DNA of 64,000 bases from contig OZ017766.1 in assembly GCA_963969345.1 (NCBI GenBank), positions 8,618,001 to 8,682,000 on the forward strand, written 5' to 3'. Position 1 is the stretch's first letter. Each line of letters opens with the position of its first letter. The notes below the pieces were generated by a model, which saw only the letters and a list, made by a program, of their open reading frames with translations, was not told the DNA's origin and searched no databases. The DNA is from Turbatrix aceti. Its lineage: Eukaryota; Nematoda; Chromadorea; Rhabditida; Panagrolaimidae. Positions 22,518 through 35,896 of this stretch are shown in pieces. The position numbers and the translations under genes were made by a program.

Positions 22518-24204
22518 TCACTTTTGACCCTGTCGGAATTTGGCAATCAGATCATCCGCGTAGTAGAGATCGAAGAGGGTCTTAGCGGTAATAGGCGGTG
22601 GAGGCCAACGGTCTTCCTCGACTGTTGCCAAATCTGCGGCTTCTTCGCTTCCCTTTTCTGCGACTTTCTTTTGGTATACGTTGAGTCTGAAAAAGTGCAC
22701 TTTTAGTAAGTGACTGATTTTTTTTGAGGGGTTGTTTGGTAAAACTGTTTACAAAACGGACGGAAAAGTAAATTAAACATTACAGTTTGAAGCGTTTTTT
22801 TTGCACCAGCACTAGCATTTTTTTGTTCAGTTAAAAAATAAACATTACACAGTTGTAGTGGGAATGAATGCAATTTGTCATTAATAAGCTCCGTCTGGGT
22901 TAATGAATGCCTATTTAGCTTGTTTTTCTGCACATTGAACCCTAATTTGTCTATATTTCTGTATCTCATTTGCTGTAAAACAAACAAACACCAAAACTCA
23001 TACATATAAGTCCGTCGTTCGTTCTGTGTTCAAAAATAAATAATCGTTAACATCTGATAATGCATGTTTGATTAAATACGTTACGATAAAAATTTGTACT
23101 ACTATAATATGTCGGGTGGTTGGTTGGTTTTTTTTGCACCACATGACATTTTCGAGATAATCGTAGCTCTAAAATTGTGGTGTTGTGTACGAGACACAGC
23201 GCTGAACCAAAAAAAAGAGCCATGTCATGTGTTTTCGATTGGATTCTATTCCGCCAGTAAATACAGTGACTGACTCAACAGGGGAATTGAGAATGTATGT
23301 GACTGCATAAAAAATGTTTTTTTTAGGGGAAATCGATTAGAAAAACGGAAATACACAAAAATAACTGGCAAAAAAGTTTGAAAAAGCAAAAAAAGTCAAA
23401 AAAGCAGAAAAATTAAATTTACGTAAAAAATTTACGATACGGCAACTGAAATAAATAACATCGCAAAAAGATCGATATCGTAACGTAACAAAATTTTGCG
23501 TAATCGATTAAAAAAAGCAAAAAACTAGTAAAAAAGTTTGAAACGCAAAAAACAGTAAAAAAAGGTCAAAAAAGTAGAAAAAAATAATTTAGGTAATAAA
23601 TTTACGATAAATATCGTAACAAAAGAAAAAATAATACCACAAAACGATCGATATCGTAACGGAATAGTAAAAGTATACCTAATCGATAAAAAAACGTAAA
23701 ATTACAGTTTGAAAGGCAAAAAAGTTTGAAAAGCAATGAAAATCAGTAAAAAGTTCAAAAAAGCATACCTGCGTTCAATTTCGGTGTCTGTCTTGAAAGA
23801 AACGTAAGGCTTGAGTTCAAAACCCGCCAAATCAGGTACAACGAGTTCGGGAATCATTTCGCGGACTTTGACAAATTTTCCAGTCTCGGGATCGCGGTAT
23901 CCGACCGGTGCAACCTTCGTGTAATCTGAAATGATAAAAGTGAACGTAAAAGTGAACGTAAACCCCAAAAAAAGTCAAAAAACCCACTGTGTAGCCTAGG
24001 ATCGTTGTTGTTCTGAAATTTTGGACTGATTTCGGGAAATTCGCGTTGCTGTCCGGGATACTTGTGACTTTCGTATTTAATAGGACCAATCTTTCGCCAA
24101 CCAGTATTACGATTCTTCACAAAAGGCCATGGTGCACGAAAGAAATACGAATTTAGCGATCGCACACCGCGCGTCGAAGTATACAGAACCGGCGTCGGTG
24201 CCAT
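22518..24204 (-). CDS. MRPL41: Mitochondrial large-subunit ribosomal protein mL41
   Basis: Exons: 24204-23988, 23925-23769, 22686-22518; 543 nt, 180 residues, phase-consistent. A component of the large mitochondrial ribosomal subunit. The diagnostic block [20 protein letters not shown] then YVSF (residues about 93-116) corresponds to [21 protein letters not shown] in animal mL41. The C-terminal [18 protein letters not shown] matches the family's TAAQLF-type helix region. The N-terminal 70 residues are basic and diverged, with an alternative residue reading not needed. ATG 24204 lies 14 nt after a TTTCTTACAG acceptor. An upstream minus-strand open segment (about 24280-24420) cannot be phased into this frame, so it is 5' UTR or unrelated. 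Intron 2 (22687-23768) is 1.1 kb and rich in short repeats containing CGATATCGTAAC. Confidence 0.88.
23290..23700. repeat. Repetitive tract in MRPL41 intron 2
   Basis: About 3 degenerate units of roughly 120 bp share AAAAAGTTTGAAA(AA)GCAAAAAA, GTCAAAAAAG(C)AGAAAAA, TTACGTAAAAAATTTACGAT and GATCGATATCGTAAC, near 23370-23490, 23520-23650 and 23655-23760. Non-coding. Confidence 0.5.
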
Positions 24205-24218
24205 AACGGTCGTTGTGG

Positions 24219-26825
24219 CTGTAAGAAAGATGAACTTGCAAAAAACTACTAAAACAGATGCAAAAAAAGATCGATACCTCAAGATGACAACGACAACGAT
24301 CGCAGAAGACGTCGACTTCGTCGGCCTGATTTTTATGAAAAGAAGGAAGAATTTTTTTCGTTGCGAAACCAGAAATGCGCACGCAACCATGGTTTTTCGA
24401 AGATTGATCGTAAATAAATAACATTTTTGATATTACGTTACGATAGCGGTTGTTTTGTGATGTTATTTCTTCTTTCTTGATCAGGATTCATTTTTTTCTG
24501 TGAATTTGTGACTTTTTGGGGCGAAACTTTCTTTATTATTTATTTACGGTAGTTTTTTTACTCTTACGTTACTTTTTGGTCTAAAGTTTAACTTTTGTTA
24601 CTTATTTACGACACTTTTTTTTTATTTTGAACGTTACTTTTGGGTTTTAGGATACTTTTTCATTATAACGTTATTTTCTGGCCTAAACTTGGTTACCGTA
24701 CTTTTTTATCTTAACGTTACTTTCTTCTTCTGTTACGATATTTTCAGTTGCGATATCGTAATTTTTTTTACCCAAATTTGTGTTTTCGAACTTTTTTGGT
24801 CTTTTTTTGCTGTTTCTGCTTCCAATTTCTCCAGATTCAATTTTTTATTTTCATTTTTTATGACAATGCACATACATACAATCAATCCATACACATTGTG
24901 ACACAACCCATTTCGGTCACCAGGAGATGAGTTTCAATTTTTTTTTCAGGCAAGAAAAAGAAGGAGAACGAAGAAAAAAAGAAAAAAAAGAAGGAAATGA
25001 GATAGAAAAAAAAAGATGTTGAGCCAGTTTTTTTGTAGTAATATTGGCAGGTGTTTGTGTTTTTTTTTTAGAAATGAAATACCAGACATATTTTGTATTC
25101 GGAAGTGCCTCCTTTTTTTGTACACATAATGGCATCTGTCAACATGGTAGTACCCGTGCGTGCGGTTAGGTGAGACTGCGAGGAACCCAAAAAATACGAA
25201 TTGGGCTGCTGACCGGACCTGACTGACCTTTTAATCGTCCGTAAAAGGTCAACTTTGGTTCGTACATAGGCTTTTTTCATCTTTTTTTTTGAAAAAAATG
25301 CAGGAGCAGCTGCTTCGTGCAGGTGGAGGAAGCAATTTCGGCTTTTTTTATTGGCGTTTTTTTTTGAAAATAAAAATTGGTTTTCAAAAGGAAAAAATAC
25401 TATTGCCAATTTTTTTATACAATTTGGACAAAAACATAAATCAATATTTTACGATCAGTGCCAAACAGAATTTACGGACCGATCGATCTGGTTGGCATTT
25501 TTGGGGTGGCATGGCAGACAGGTAAAAAACCATAATTGAACACATTTTTTGATGGCGAATCCGGTGGAAAATTAAAAAATGAGGGGTTGCATAATAAAAA
25601 TGGCGAAATTAAAAAAAAATTCTGACGACCAATTTTTGATTGAATTTTGCCGAATAAAATTTTTTTCATGTTTTTTCAAATTCAATTTTCGATAAATTTT
25701 GCCGTAGAAACCCCATTATTTTTTTAGAATTTTCAGATACATGTTTTCGGTTTTTTAGTGTCAAAATGCGCAAAAAAATACGTATCTTAATAAAAAACGC
25801 CGATTTAGGCATTTCTGTAACTCTGCTAGATCTTCGGTTTTCGCAAATTAAATTTTGTGGTAAAATGCTGCTTTTTGTCCGGAAATTTCGAATTTTATTT
25901 TTTTCACAGAAAAATTATTTGTTGATCCTTTTTTTCCTTTCCTTTCTTTTTGCAGTTTTTTTTCTTTCCCAAGCATTTTTGCAAACCATTCACCAACCAA
26001 CCAACACCAATTATTCATGCATCCAAATTACACACCAGGGTTTATGCAAAAATAATACCCATCAATCAATCACAGGTTGCGTGATAGGAAAAGACTCTCT
26101 CACTTGATAACGTTACTCTTGTAATATTTTGGATACAAAAAACAAAGATTACAAAAAAACAAAGAAAAAAGATGTATAAAAACAACTGCAGGCACAACGA
26201 AGAATGAATGAATGGATGAATGAATGACAAACAAACAAACACGAACGAACAACGCAACGCAACGCAATGCGGCACAACACAGAAGATGGGGGGGTTAGGT
26301 GGGGTAGGAGACAATGTTTACAAAAAATTGTCTGGGGTGGGGGTGGGGGCTGTAAATATATCTACAGTGGCCACATGGCATCCATTCGTGGAGGGGATGC
26401 TGGCTAGCCTGGGTGGGTATAGGTAGGTAGACAGGTATGATGACGATGATGACGAAGTTCATGATTATGAAATTGATCAAGACTCACAGAGACTTAGATT
26501 TGGTATTATCAATAATTTTTTTACATGTCGATTGTCCGCGTATGTGTGTGTGTGCGTGTGTGTGTGTGTTTGTATGCGTGTAGAATAGAAGAAAAAATTA
26601 CCCGTATAAAATTGACACCATCATACAATTAATTTTGATTGTATATTGATTTTCATGTTCATTCTTGATTTGAGATGAAGTTAGTTACCTCATAGATTGA
26701 CACATGAAAGATCTCGCGAAACGCGTAGAAGACGAAGAAGACACTTGTGAACAAACGAACAAGAGAAATGGCCTTGTAAATAATAATTTTGTAATAGGAG
26801 ATGATGAACGTCTGTCTGCTTGATA
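24219..26825. other. Intergenic DNA between SPSB and MRPL41; repeats only
   Basis: No coding exon was recognised. Around 25530-25900 the sequence shares phrases (GAATTTTGCCG, GTAACTCTGCTAGAT, a GTGTCAAAATGCGC stretch) with the large inverted repeat at 49497-50034 and is probably a decayed relative. A (GT)n microsatellite lies at 26541-26569. Confidence 0.5.
26541..26569. repeat. (TG)n microsatellite
   Basis: An alternating TG/CG run of about 29 bp, interrupted once by CG. Confidence 0.8.
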
Positions 26826-29739
26826 CTATTGATATTTGAGAAATTGTTTAATCTTGTTTGGAAGCGGCAACTCATCGATATCGGCTTCTGCGCTACCAAA
26901 GTGTCGTCGGATGGTTTTACGGCACACGTCCATGAGCATGCGTGGCTCAGCTGTAAACGAACACAATCACTCACAAATACGGTACATACGCCATCAAAAG
27001 CGGCAAGCGTACGTCTATGTACATATTTTTAGAGACAAAAAATGAGCCACATCCAGCAAAAAAATTTGATCAAAAAAATAATTTTTCGTTTTTTTTTTCT
27101 CATTTCCTCTTTTTTTTTCTTTTCTTATTTTCCTAGGGAGGGGCGGGGCTAACGTATGGGCATCCACTTACGATCAAGTCCTCCGATGTATCGCATCTTC
27201 ACTTCGCAATGACCCCAGACAGCACTGACGACTGGAAAGAGCATCTTGCCTTTGAGACCCGTAAAGGCTTGTCCAAGGTACTGTGTTTCGGTGGCAAAGC
27301 TGAGACAGCCTTCGTCCATATCGAGGATGACAAAAATCTTGTCAGGGGCAGTGTAGGTTGGCCTGTTCGATGTCGTTGGCCTTGGAAGATTAGGACTAGG
27401 ATACGTTCGAAGGCCGTCTTTTGAGTTGTTGCATGCCTTGTTGCGGACTGAAAAAAAATGATGTTTAGTAAAAATCAATTTTGGTTATAATATAAGCGGT
27501 CCGCTTATATAAGCGGATCGTTTATATACATGGTTCGTTTATATAAACCATTTGTCTATATAAGCGAATGATTTACACAAACGCCATGCTTATTTAAACC
27601 ATTCCGCTTATATACGCGGTTCGCTTATTTAAACGATCCACTTATATAAGCGGTTCATTCATTTTTAAAATAACGCAAATTAAGATAATATTGCAAATTA
27701 CCCTTGATTTGTATGATTTTTAAAATAAGCGACCCGCTTATATAAGCAAACGCCTAACAAAAACCCCCCAAAAACCAACTCACCAATATCCCAACCAAAG
27801 CTCTCTTCATGCAGTCCAACGAGTGTCGTGTATCCATTGTGATGGAGTGGAGTACCCTCGGTGGCAACGCCGACGACAGCATGCGTACCACGCATTCTCT
27901 GTGGCCAGACAATTTCCCAGACATGAAATCCAACGGTATAACCCTTCTTGCCACGGATAGCATCTGTAGACTGTGCAACAGGATGGCGATGGAATGTGAA
28001 GGGATCGTCTTCCTTGACGTAGATATTCAACGAGCGATCTTCGGGATTCCACGCATGATCAAGGGCTTGTTCGTCTGATACAGGGAGTGATAGGATGACG
28101 TCTAGCTTGTGTGGTCGGTGGTCTGGTAGAGCCTAGAATCGACAACACAGATTTATATGTGTTTATAAGGATTTTTTTAAATTAAAAAAATTTAAATCTT
28201 TAATTATTCATTAATTAATTAAAAAAATTATTATTTTTTTTTAATTGAAAAAAATGAATAATTCTTTAAATTATTAAAAAATGTCAAAATGTAAATTAAA
28301 ATCTGTTATAAAATGCAAAAATCGGTTAGTTTTGTGTTAAATAAAAAAGAAGCTTACATCCCCTTTCGGACCAACCTTCTTCTCGCTACGACTGCGCCGA
28401 GCACTTAGAAATCCGAGATTCCGTCGATTGCTGCTTAGCGGCTGATTTTGTTGACTCCTGTGGTGGTGACGGGTAGATGATTGCTGTTGGTGGTTTCCGC
28501 GATCGTTCCAAACGTCAATTGCGTCTGAAGAAGAAGAAATAACACAATCCATACCGTATTTCAAAAAAAAATTAAATAAGATAACCCTCCCCGAAAAATT
28601 TATATTTTCAGTTACATACAAATATTTATAACCCCTCCCAACAACCGCAATTGTAATTAATTGCAATTCAATCAGTTTTTGCAATTTTTTTTTCTTTTCT
28701 AATCAGTCTTTCCTTTTCTATCATTTACGGGCCCCATTCCCGATGTCATAAACAAAAATCAAAAAAAAAATCATTCCCCGTTTTTTTTTTACTTGTTATC
28801 ATCTTTCTCGTTTTCCCCGTTTGTTTTTGTGGGTATTATACAATCACCGAAAAAATACATATCTAAAACAACCGCGTTTGTTTGCGCGTGACTGGCCCGA
28901 ATCCATTCATTTTTCTGCGGGCGCCTACGGTCATAAATATGCCTGCTCACATAAAACCAAACAAATCTGAACTTCTGAAGACGCTACTACAAATTCATTC
29001 TTGATTGATTAATTATGATAATAAAAAATATTTTTCCAAATATTTTTCCCTTCTTAAACAAAAAAAATTTTCTGTCAGTTCTTTGAACAAAAAAAAGTAA
29101 AGAAAGACAAATGATAGCGAAACGATGATTTATGAGTGATGATGATAGACGTATATGTAAGACGATGTGATAGACAGACACGGTAGGTAAACGATAGACA
29201 GATACGATTAAGTGATCAAAAAATATTATCATCAAAAAATATTTATCTAGGTAAATTGTCTTTCCGTTCGTTCTCTTACCGGTATTACGATTGGCAGTAG
29301 CCCGAACGTTATGATCTCTGCTGTTTTTGTACGACGAATCAGAATCATCATTTTCGTCATCGAGACTGATCGTAGCGGATGATGTACTCGTCGACATGTC
29401 ACCCATTGGCACGTCGTCGTCTTCGTCTTCGTCATCATCAACATCATCTTCGTCGTTAACAACTTGATTGTCAACTTCGTCTTCTTCCATCTCAACAGAG
29501 ATAAATCTTCCATGCGCAGCTTCGTTTGCATCGACGACTCGGACAACTGAATCGTAGACTTCGTCCCTCGAAGGCACGGGTTCACCTGATGTCTGCCATC
29601 CAAGAGATACGGGATGCGATACAGGATCAATCATATCGATTTCCATAGGCTCGATAGATGATAGCGGTCTTCGGTCTCCGAGGTATAGTGGAACTTCTGA
29701 CGACCTTCGGAATGGCGATGTCAGTGAGAAGAAATACAT
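26826..29739 (-). CDS. SPSB: SPRY domain/SOCS box protein of the SPSB (gustavus) family
   Basis: Exons: 29739-29280, 28524-28358, 28132-27784, 27447-27172, 26950-26826; 1377 nt, 458 residues from ATG 29739, phases consistent. SPSB proteins recruit substrates to a Cullin5-Elongin B/C ubiquitin ligase. The SPRY domain (about residues 222-415) has the family blocks [101 protein letters not shown] and [11 protein letters not shown]. The SOCS box (about 419-458) has [14 protein letters not shown] and [15 protein letters not shown]. Unusual for the family is a roughly 210-residue N-terminal extension with an Asp/Glu run (about residues 84-109), a Ser-rich tract and a His/Gln/Arg stretch. The first exon's acceptor (29762) is phase-compatible with an orphan exon at 38925, so the real protein may be longer still. 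Identity is near certain; the start is not. Confidence 0.93.
27489..27750. repeat. Array of CCGCTTATATAAGCGG-type palindromes in SPSB intron 3
   Basis: Within 27448-27783, variants of the palindrome CCGCTTATATAAGCGG and its half sites (GCGGTTCGCTTATTTAAACGA, TATATAAACCAT) follow each other about every 20 bp from 27489 to 27660, with one isolated good copy at 27731-27748. Almost every unit is itself a dyad, so the single strand can form serial hairpins. No ORF. Confidence 0.7.
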
Positions 29740-32700
29740 GTTGATGGAGGGAGGACGACCGACTGATGTTGGGCAGAAAATAGGAAAAAAAACAGGGACT
29801 GGTGGCTTCTGGAGTGATATCGTTGAAAATACTGAGATTTGACACGGATACAAAATCATACAAAAGACAACGCACGCGCACGCAAAAAAAAAGTGTCAAT
29901 TTGACTCGTTTTTTGACTGGTAGTTATAGTTACGGATCAGTCAGACATTCAGTCAGACTGACTGGATAAGCAGATCAACCGTAAGACAAAAGACAACAAA
30001 AAATGAGAGACTTCAAGATAAATGGTTAACAAAAAAAAACATACACACGCACAGAAAAAAAACGAAGAAAGAAAGACAAGTTCACGCGCGTGAACGAACG
30101 AACGAGCTCCATCCAGCAGAAGCTAGATAATGACAGGATAGATAGGATATGAAACAAAACCAGCAACCAACCAATGAAGAAACTTATACATACGCGCGAG
30201 CAAGCGAGCTTCTTGTGAAAAAGAAGAAGAAGGAGAGGAAAAAAAAACGTCTAATTTCCCACTTTGTTTGCAAGCAAAGAATGCGAACAGACAGAAAAAC
30301 GAGAAAAATCAGCTGTGTTGACGTTTGTTTCAAGCTTTCTTTTCTCTTTTCTCCCCGTCATCGTTTATCCCCCCCCCCCTGGAAAAGATGATGACGATTA
30401 TGACAGCAGCTTCAGCCAGCCAGCCAACGAGCATGCATGCATCATGGATGCTGGCTGGCTGGAGCTGGAGCTGGGGTGGGTAGAAGGAAAGGTGCGGGAA
30501 AGCAATCCTCCCGCGCCTGCACGCGCTCGTGCTAGCTAACAGCTTCCCCTTCCCGCAAACAGAAAAAAAGGAAACCTTACATTAGTATGTACTCACATAG
30601 GAACCCTGTGCTATGCTATATTTTTTTTGTTGATTATTTTAGTTCGTTCGCGCTTAAAAAAATCGAGAGAAAGTAAAAAGTAAAAAAAAAAGTTAAAAGA
30701 GCTCGGAGAAGCAAACACAAACTGTCGACAAACGACCGATGTTAGTCGGTTGGTTGTCTGTCTAAAGCTTCTCGTCATCGACTATCCTCGCATGAGCTCT
30801 AGCTAGGTAGGTAGGTAGGTTGGTTGGTAGGAGCGTCATTGGCCGTGATGGAGATGTCTTCGTCGTCGTTTCCGTCTCCTGCACCCTACCCTGATCCTCT
30901 TTCAATCTTAGACGCACGTACACACAGAAAAAAATAAATACGTACATAGATAAATCAAGCCTACATAGATAGATAAACCGACGAAGAACAAGAACCAGAA
31001 CACGATGGTGACTACACGTCTTAGGTCTTTCCTCTGGTCCTGGCCGGCCACGCTGGCTGATCTGATTGTTATGGTGCACGCATGTGAACAAAAAGAAAAG
31101 GGTGAGGAGAAACACAAAAGATGGTCCCCAAAAAAAGGAAGGGGGATTTGATTCGATTCATCTAATGCATGTAAGTGAGGAGGAAAAAAAGGGAAGACGA
31201 CGATGGCAACGACAACGACGACAACAACCATCATCACCTGTCCCCCCCCCACCGAAAGGCGTCCATGGTTGGTTGCCTTGAACAGACCAGAACAAAAAAT
31301 TATTTTTTAATACCGCAAGGTTAAAAAAAAGGAAGAGCAGAACAAAATTATTTTTGTTTTGCTCTTCTATGCACTGCACGTACATTTCATACAATTATAA
31401 AATAGTGTGTATCCAAAATTGTGGGAGACGTGTACGAAGGAGGAGGAAAGGGGCTGGACTGGACTGGGATGGGTTTTGTTTGGTTCAGGTGCAAGTTGTG
31501 GTTTTGGTTGTGGTTATCACGCCCCGTTGTCCTTGTCGCTGTCACCTAAGGCAGTCGGCAGCCTGATTGAAATTGGAACCATCACGCACGCAACCACCTC
31601 AATCATCATCACCTGTTTAACCCCTCTAGACAAACACAAAAAAAATGAACAGAGCACATGCCGCGAACATTTTTCATTTTTTTTCATGTCCTTCTGTTGC
31701 TGCACCCACCAAACGGCTGCTCTAGATGCCTTGCACTTTAGCAAAACCGGCTCAAGCGGGCCATCAGACACACGTGGCCCTCGGGGGGGGGGGGGAGAAG
31801 GGTTAATGAACGGCTGTCAGTTTTTAGGAGGAATGTATTTCATTTTTCATCATCCGGAAAAAATATTTATGTATTTCTAGACTTGACAGGCAGCGGTGAG
31901 GTAGTCTATGACGAATTTGTTTAAATAGTTCGTTAAGTTGTGCATTGTTTCCGTTTCCCTTTCCTCATTTGAAGATGATGAAGAAGAAGAAGAAGACGTA
32001 AAAAAAGATCCCCGTGACACTCACTCATGACAACATGATTGCGGTTGCGGTTGTGATTGTGGCTGCGGTTGCGCGAAAGAGCAGAAAGAAAGTCAAAAAA
32101 GAAGTATGTATTCATTCTTCTTTCCTTTCTTTCTTTCTGTCTTCCATCATTGAATGAATAAATGAATCGTTTGTCTAACAACAATCAACCAACCCCGCCA
32201 AGTTGGTTGGTTGTTGGAGACTTGCGCACCCACCTTCACGCATTGCTCACTCGCTCGTTCCTCTCTTTTTTTTTCCTTGATTAGAAATGCAAACGACAAA
32301 CATACTACACTTTTTATGCCTCAGGCCAAGAAGAAGCTCCTCACCTCAAAAATAACCAACCAACCAGATCACGCAGACAGACGAATCCATCTGTCTGCGT
32401 TGTGTTGCGCGACGTATGTAGTTTTTTTTGTACATCGGAGCAAGTTCAAAAGTACATGACGAAACAAACTCATCTTCTTTTTCTCTTTTCTTTTTTTCAA
32501 CCGCAATTTACCGAGCCGAGGAGAAAGGGGAGAGGGTACAAAAAAGACTTGTTCCTTCACTCTTTTTTTTGCTCCTCAAAACAAAACAAAAAAACGTTTA
32601 CACAAGTCGTCTTCCTGCCTGTTCACGTGTACCTATTCAATCAAACCGTCAAAAAGAAAAGGGGTTATTTTGAGTTAGAACAAATTTACTTATGATTTAG

Positions 32701-33048
32701 ATGTCATTCAGAACGGAAAAAATACACATACAAAGTTCGAAGGGTACAAAAAAAACAGTCAACTGATATCCATCGGACTTCAAACTTCAAGTTTTGAATT
32801 GTTCATGGAAACAAAAATCGCTTACATTAGAAAACAATCGTGTTCAGACTTTGTGCCAAAACTACAGCGTAGTCATCAAAATGTTGAACTTTGTTGTTTC
32901 TGACCTGTCAGCGGGTACAAAAGTGAAAAAAATAGGAAAAATTGAAAAACATGATTAAACTTGTACTCAAAACAGAATGTTCATACAAAACGAAAGGATA
33001 TTTTAAAATAAATAGAAAACGGTTCTTAAAACGAAAAAAAATATAATA

Positions 33049-33150
33049 CTTCATATGTATTATGTGTAATACATATTATACTTTATATGTATTACGTGCA
33101 ATACATATTATACTTCATATGTATTATATGTAATACATTTATATATAAAA
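33049..33150. repeat. AT-rich tandem palindromic repeat, about 41-45 bp period
   Basis: Three units of ACTTCATATGTATTAT, then GTGTAATACATATTAT. Each unit is a near-dyad (ATGTATTA...TAATACAT), so hairpin formation is likely. Confidence 0.7.
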
Positions 33151-35478
33151 TATAAAATCTACAGCCGGGGTATTACAGTACACAAACATGGTTTTTAGAT
33201 TATGATAGATGTATTTAACAAGCGAGATAGGTCGGTTGATCTAACTTGTAGGCTGGTTGGCCTGTCCTTTTACTACTGTTGAAAAGTTCAACAATAACAT
33301 CATTTATTTCCCTCCCCTTTCCTAACTACGATTGATATGAGATTGGTACCCAATTGTACGGATTACGCTTATGTCAGTATCGTGTCTGATTAGAGCATTA
33401 ACATTGTTCCCAGCTGCAACAGCCCTCCAGCCTTCAGCCTACAATCCTCCCTCACATAGCCAAAAAGATTTAAGTTAATACATACATAAATATTTAAGAG
33501 GGGAGGGTGGGATATACCAGGATTACAATGGTGATCATAAAAATATCATTTTTTTTATTTTTTACCCTTAATACATACGCGCGCTCGCGCCTTTAACAAA
33601 ATATCCACATTGTACTGATGGGGTTGGCTGAGCTATGTATTATATTATAACTGCTGATGATCATCTGTTAAGAAACAAAGACAAAGGGGATTGATCAGAA
33701 CACAAAGATGTTCATCAGGCATTGGTTAATACGGGCGGAGGTGGATTAGTGCAGACACAAGTGATACCGTTAGGCGATAACAACACGCTATAATACGTAT
33801 ACGTATCAAAAAATGATCAGTCGTCATACAAAAAAACGCTATTACAATTGTACAACGTACAACGTACAACGTTATCGTAAATTTTTTTGACGTGAAGAAG
33901 AAAAACGAAAAACATTTTTCAATTCAACATTCAACATTCTTTCAACAATTTTTCAACGTAATTGATAACAAAAAAGTTTTGGTTTTACATTCGATTGAAT
34001 TTTTACGGCTGTACAAATTTCGATGGAAAAAAAATTGAAGGAAAGCGCAATTTTTGAGGCAGAGAGGAGGATCAAATTATAATAGATACTTCGATTTGAT
34101 CAGAGTACCCTGCTAGAAGCCAGCAACCAACCAAGCAAGCAAGCGCGAGAGAAGGAGAGAAGTCAACAAGCCTATCCCATCCCATTCCAGGCACAGTCCG
34201 TCAGTTAGACAGACAGGCAGGCAGATAGATGCAGCACGCTGCAGGCTCTCCCGGTCCGTGTCCTGGTGGGTCTGCCACGCGGCGACGAAGAAAGACTTCC
34301 CGCTGGGCTTTCCTTCCTTCCAGAGGTAGAGAGAAGCAACAACCAACATCAAAAAGTCAGTTAGTCAAAAAAAGTGTTCCATACCAAAAAAATATTCGTT
34401 ACTTACTTAGGTACCCTTATCAAAAGCACGCTCCTATCACATCCGGTCTCGTAACGAAAAAAAAAATTGTTTTTGTAGCTCAAAAATAAAAACAAAAAAT
34501 CAACCTGTTTTTACAACATTTGAATTTGTATATATGAATCGATAAGCCTCAAGCAACGGACAATAGTATCTAACAAAAATTTTGTAGTACATAAATATCT
34601 ACAAAAACACTTTGTTACAAATACAAGTCTTATGCATAAGTAGTACGCTTTTGCACATGCATGCATGAATGTATACTGGTTCTTCTTCTTTTTCTTCTTT
34701 TTCATACGAGAGATCAGATTGGGGTGGGGTGTGGGATGGATTGTTGCTTGCTTGCTGCTTTGTTCATGATACACAAGCCAGCAAGCAAAAAAAAAAAAGC
34801 GACAACTTGATCGGGATAAAATAATTTTTTTTATTTACAATAAATAAATAAAACAATAGTGCGCTATCATACTTTTTGTAGGGGTCTTGATACATCAAAA
34901 AAAATGTAATATCGTGCACATTTTTTTTTGTTGAAAAAATTTTAGACGACAAAGTGCACAAATATTGTTGAAAAAAATTTTTAGTTGATAAAAAGTACAC
35001 TAATCCATGTATGCGGGCGGTGGTGGTGTAGTGATTTATTTTGTAATTTCTATTTCCGCATTTGTATACTCGCACGTACATAAATTTTAATGCAACACAA
35101 ATCCGGAATTTCAAAACTGTCAAAAAATTATGAAAATGACGATGATATTTTTTTTTTGGTTGTTTATAAAATGGCGGAAAAAAAAAAACATTGTCAAAGC
35201 AACCAGACGGGAGGCTATGCATTTTTTATGCACTCTTCATCCTTTTATTCGTTGTTTGAAGGGTGGTTGCGGGGTGGTTCCAAAGCGTCGGTCGGTCGAC
35301 CTATCCCAATCTCCGGTCTGGGATCCGGGAGAGATGAAAGATGAAAAGAGAGATGAAGGAATGATGATGCCAGCCAGATGTTAGTCTAGACCTATTTTGT
35401 GCATGCCTAATTAATTTTTACTCCACATCAAAAAAAACACACACCAGATGACTGACTGTAAACTGCAAAAAAATGTAC

Positions 35479-35896
35479 CAGGGTTGAGCGAACGTTCGTG
35501 TATCGTTTGCGAACAAATTTTTTTTAAATTAATTTGTTCGCGTTCGTTCGCGAACAAAGCTAAATTTTCCGAACAGATAAAACGAACAAAAATCCAGGAA
35601 AAAGTAAGGTCAGGGTGTCAAAATCAATGTTATTTGACAAAAAAAGGCAAATAACATGCATAAAATTTAGCCTATAAAAGGTGTAGGAAAACTTGTATCA
35701 AAAACGAGAAAGATGGACTCCCCAAATTTACGTTTTTTACTCAGGAGAACAAAATTTTGCACAATTATGAAAATAATTTGTTCGACGTTCGTTCGTGTTC
35801 GTTCGCGAACAAGGTCAAAATTGTTCGCGTTCGTTCGATTTTTCGAACAATTTTGAAAAATTGATCGTGTTCGTTTGCAAACAAAAAAACGGCCTG
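35479..35896. mobile_element. hAT-like non-autonomous element, copy B (one end truncated)
   Basis: It starts with CAGGGTTGAGCGAAC and runs through the GTTCG-rich region, then the ATCCAGGAAAAAGTAAGGTC core and the GGCAAATAACATGCATAAAA block, to AAAAAACGGCCTG. The final terminal repeat is missing. It is nearly identical to copy E and in opposite orientation to copy A. Confidence 0.6.

Noticed and set aside
24215..24421. Upstream MRPL41 exon (MVACAFLVSQRKKFF... frame)
   Set aside because: Splicing it at its only good donor puts the MRPL41 exon out of frame, and the ATG at 24204 already has its own acceptor just upstream.
27489..27750. CRISPR-like array
   Set aside because: Units are contiguous palindromes without unique spacers, and the locus is in a eukaryotic intron.
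34113..34352. GC-richer minus-strand frame with a protein-like look
   Set aside because: It contains runs of 4-bp direct repeats (CAGACAGGCAGG) and no acceptor/donor pair in phase with neighbouring exons.
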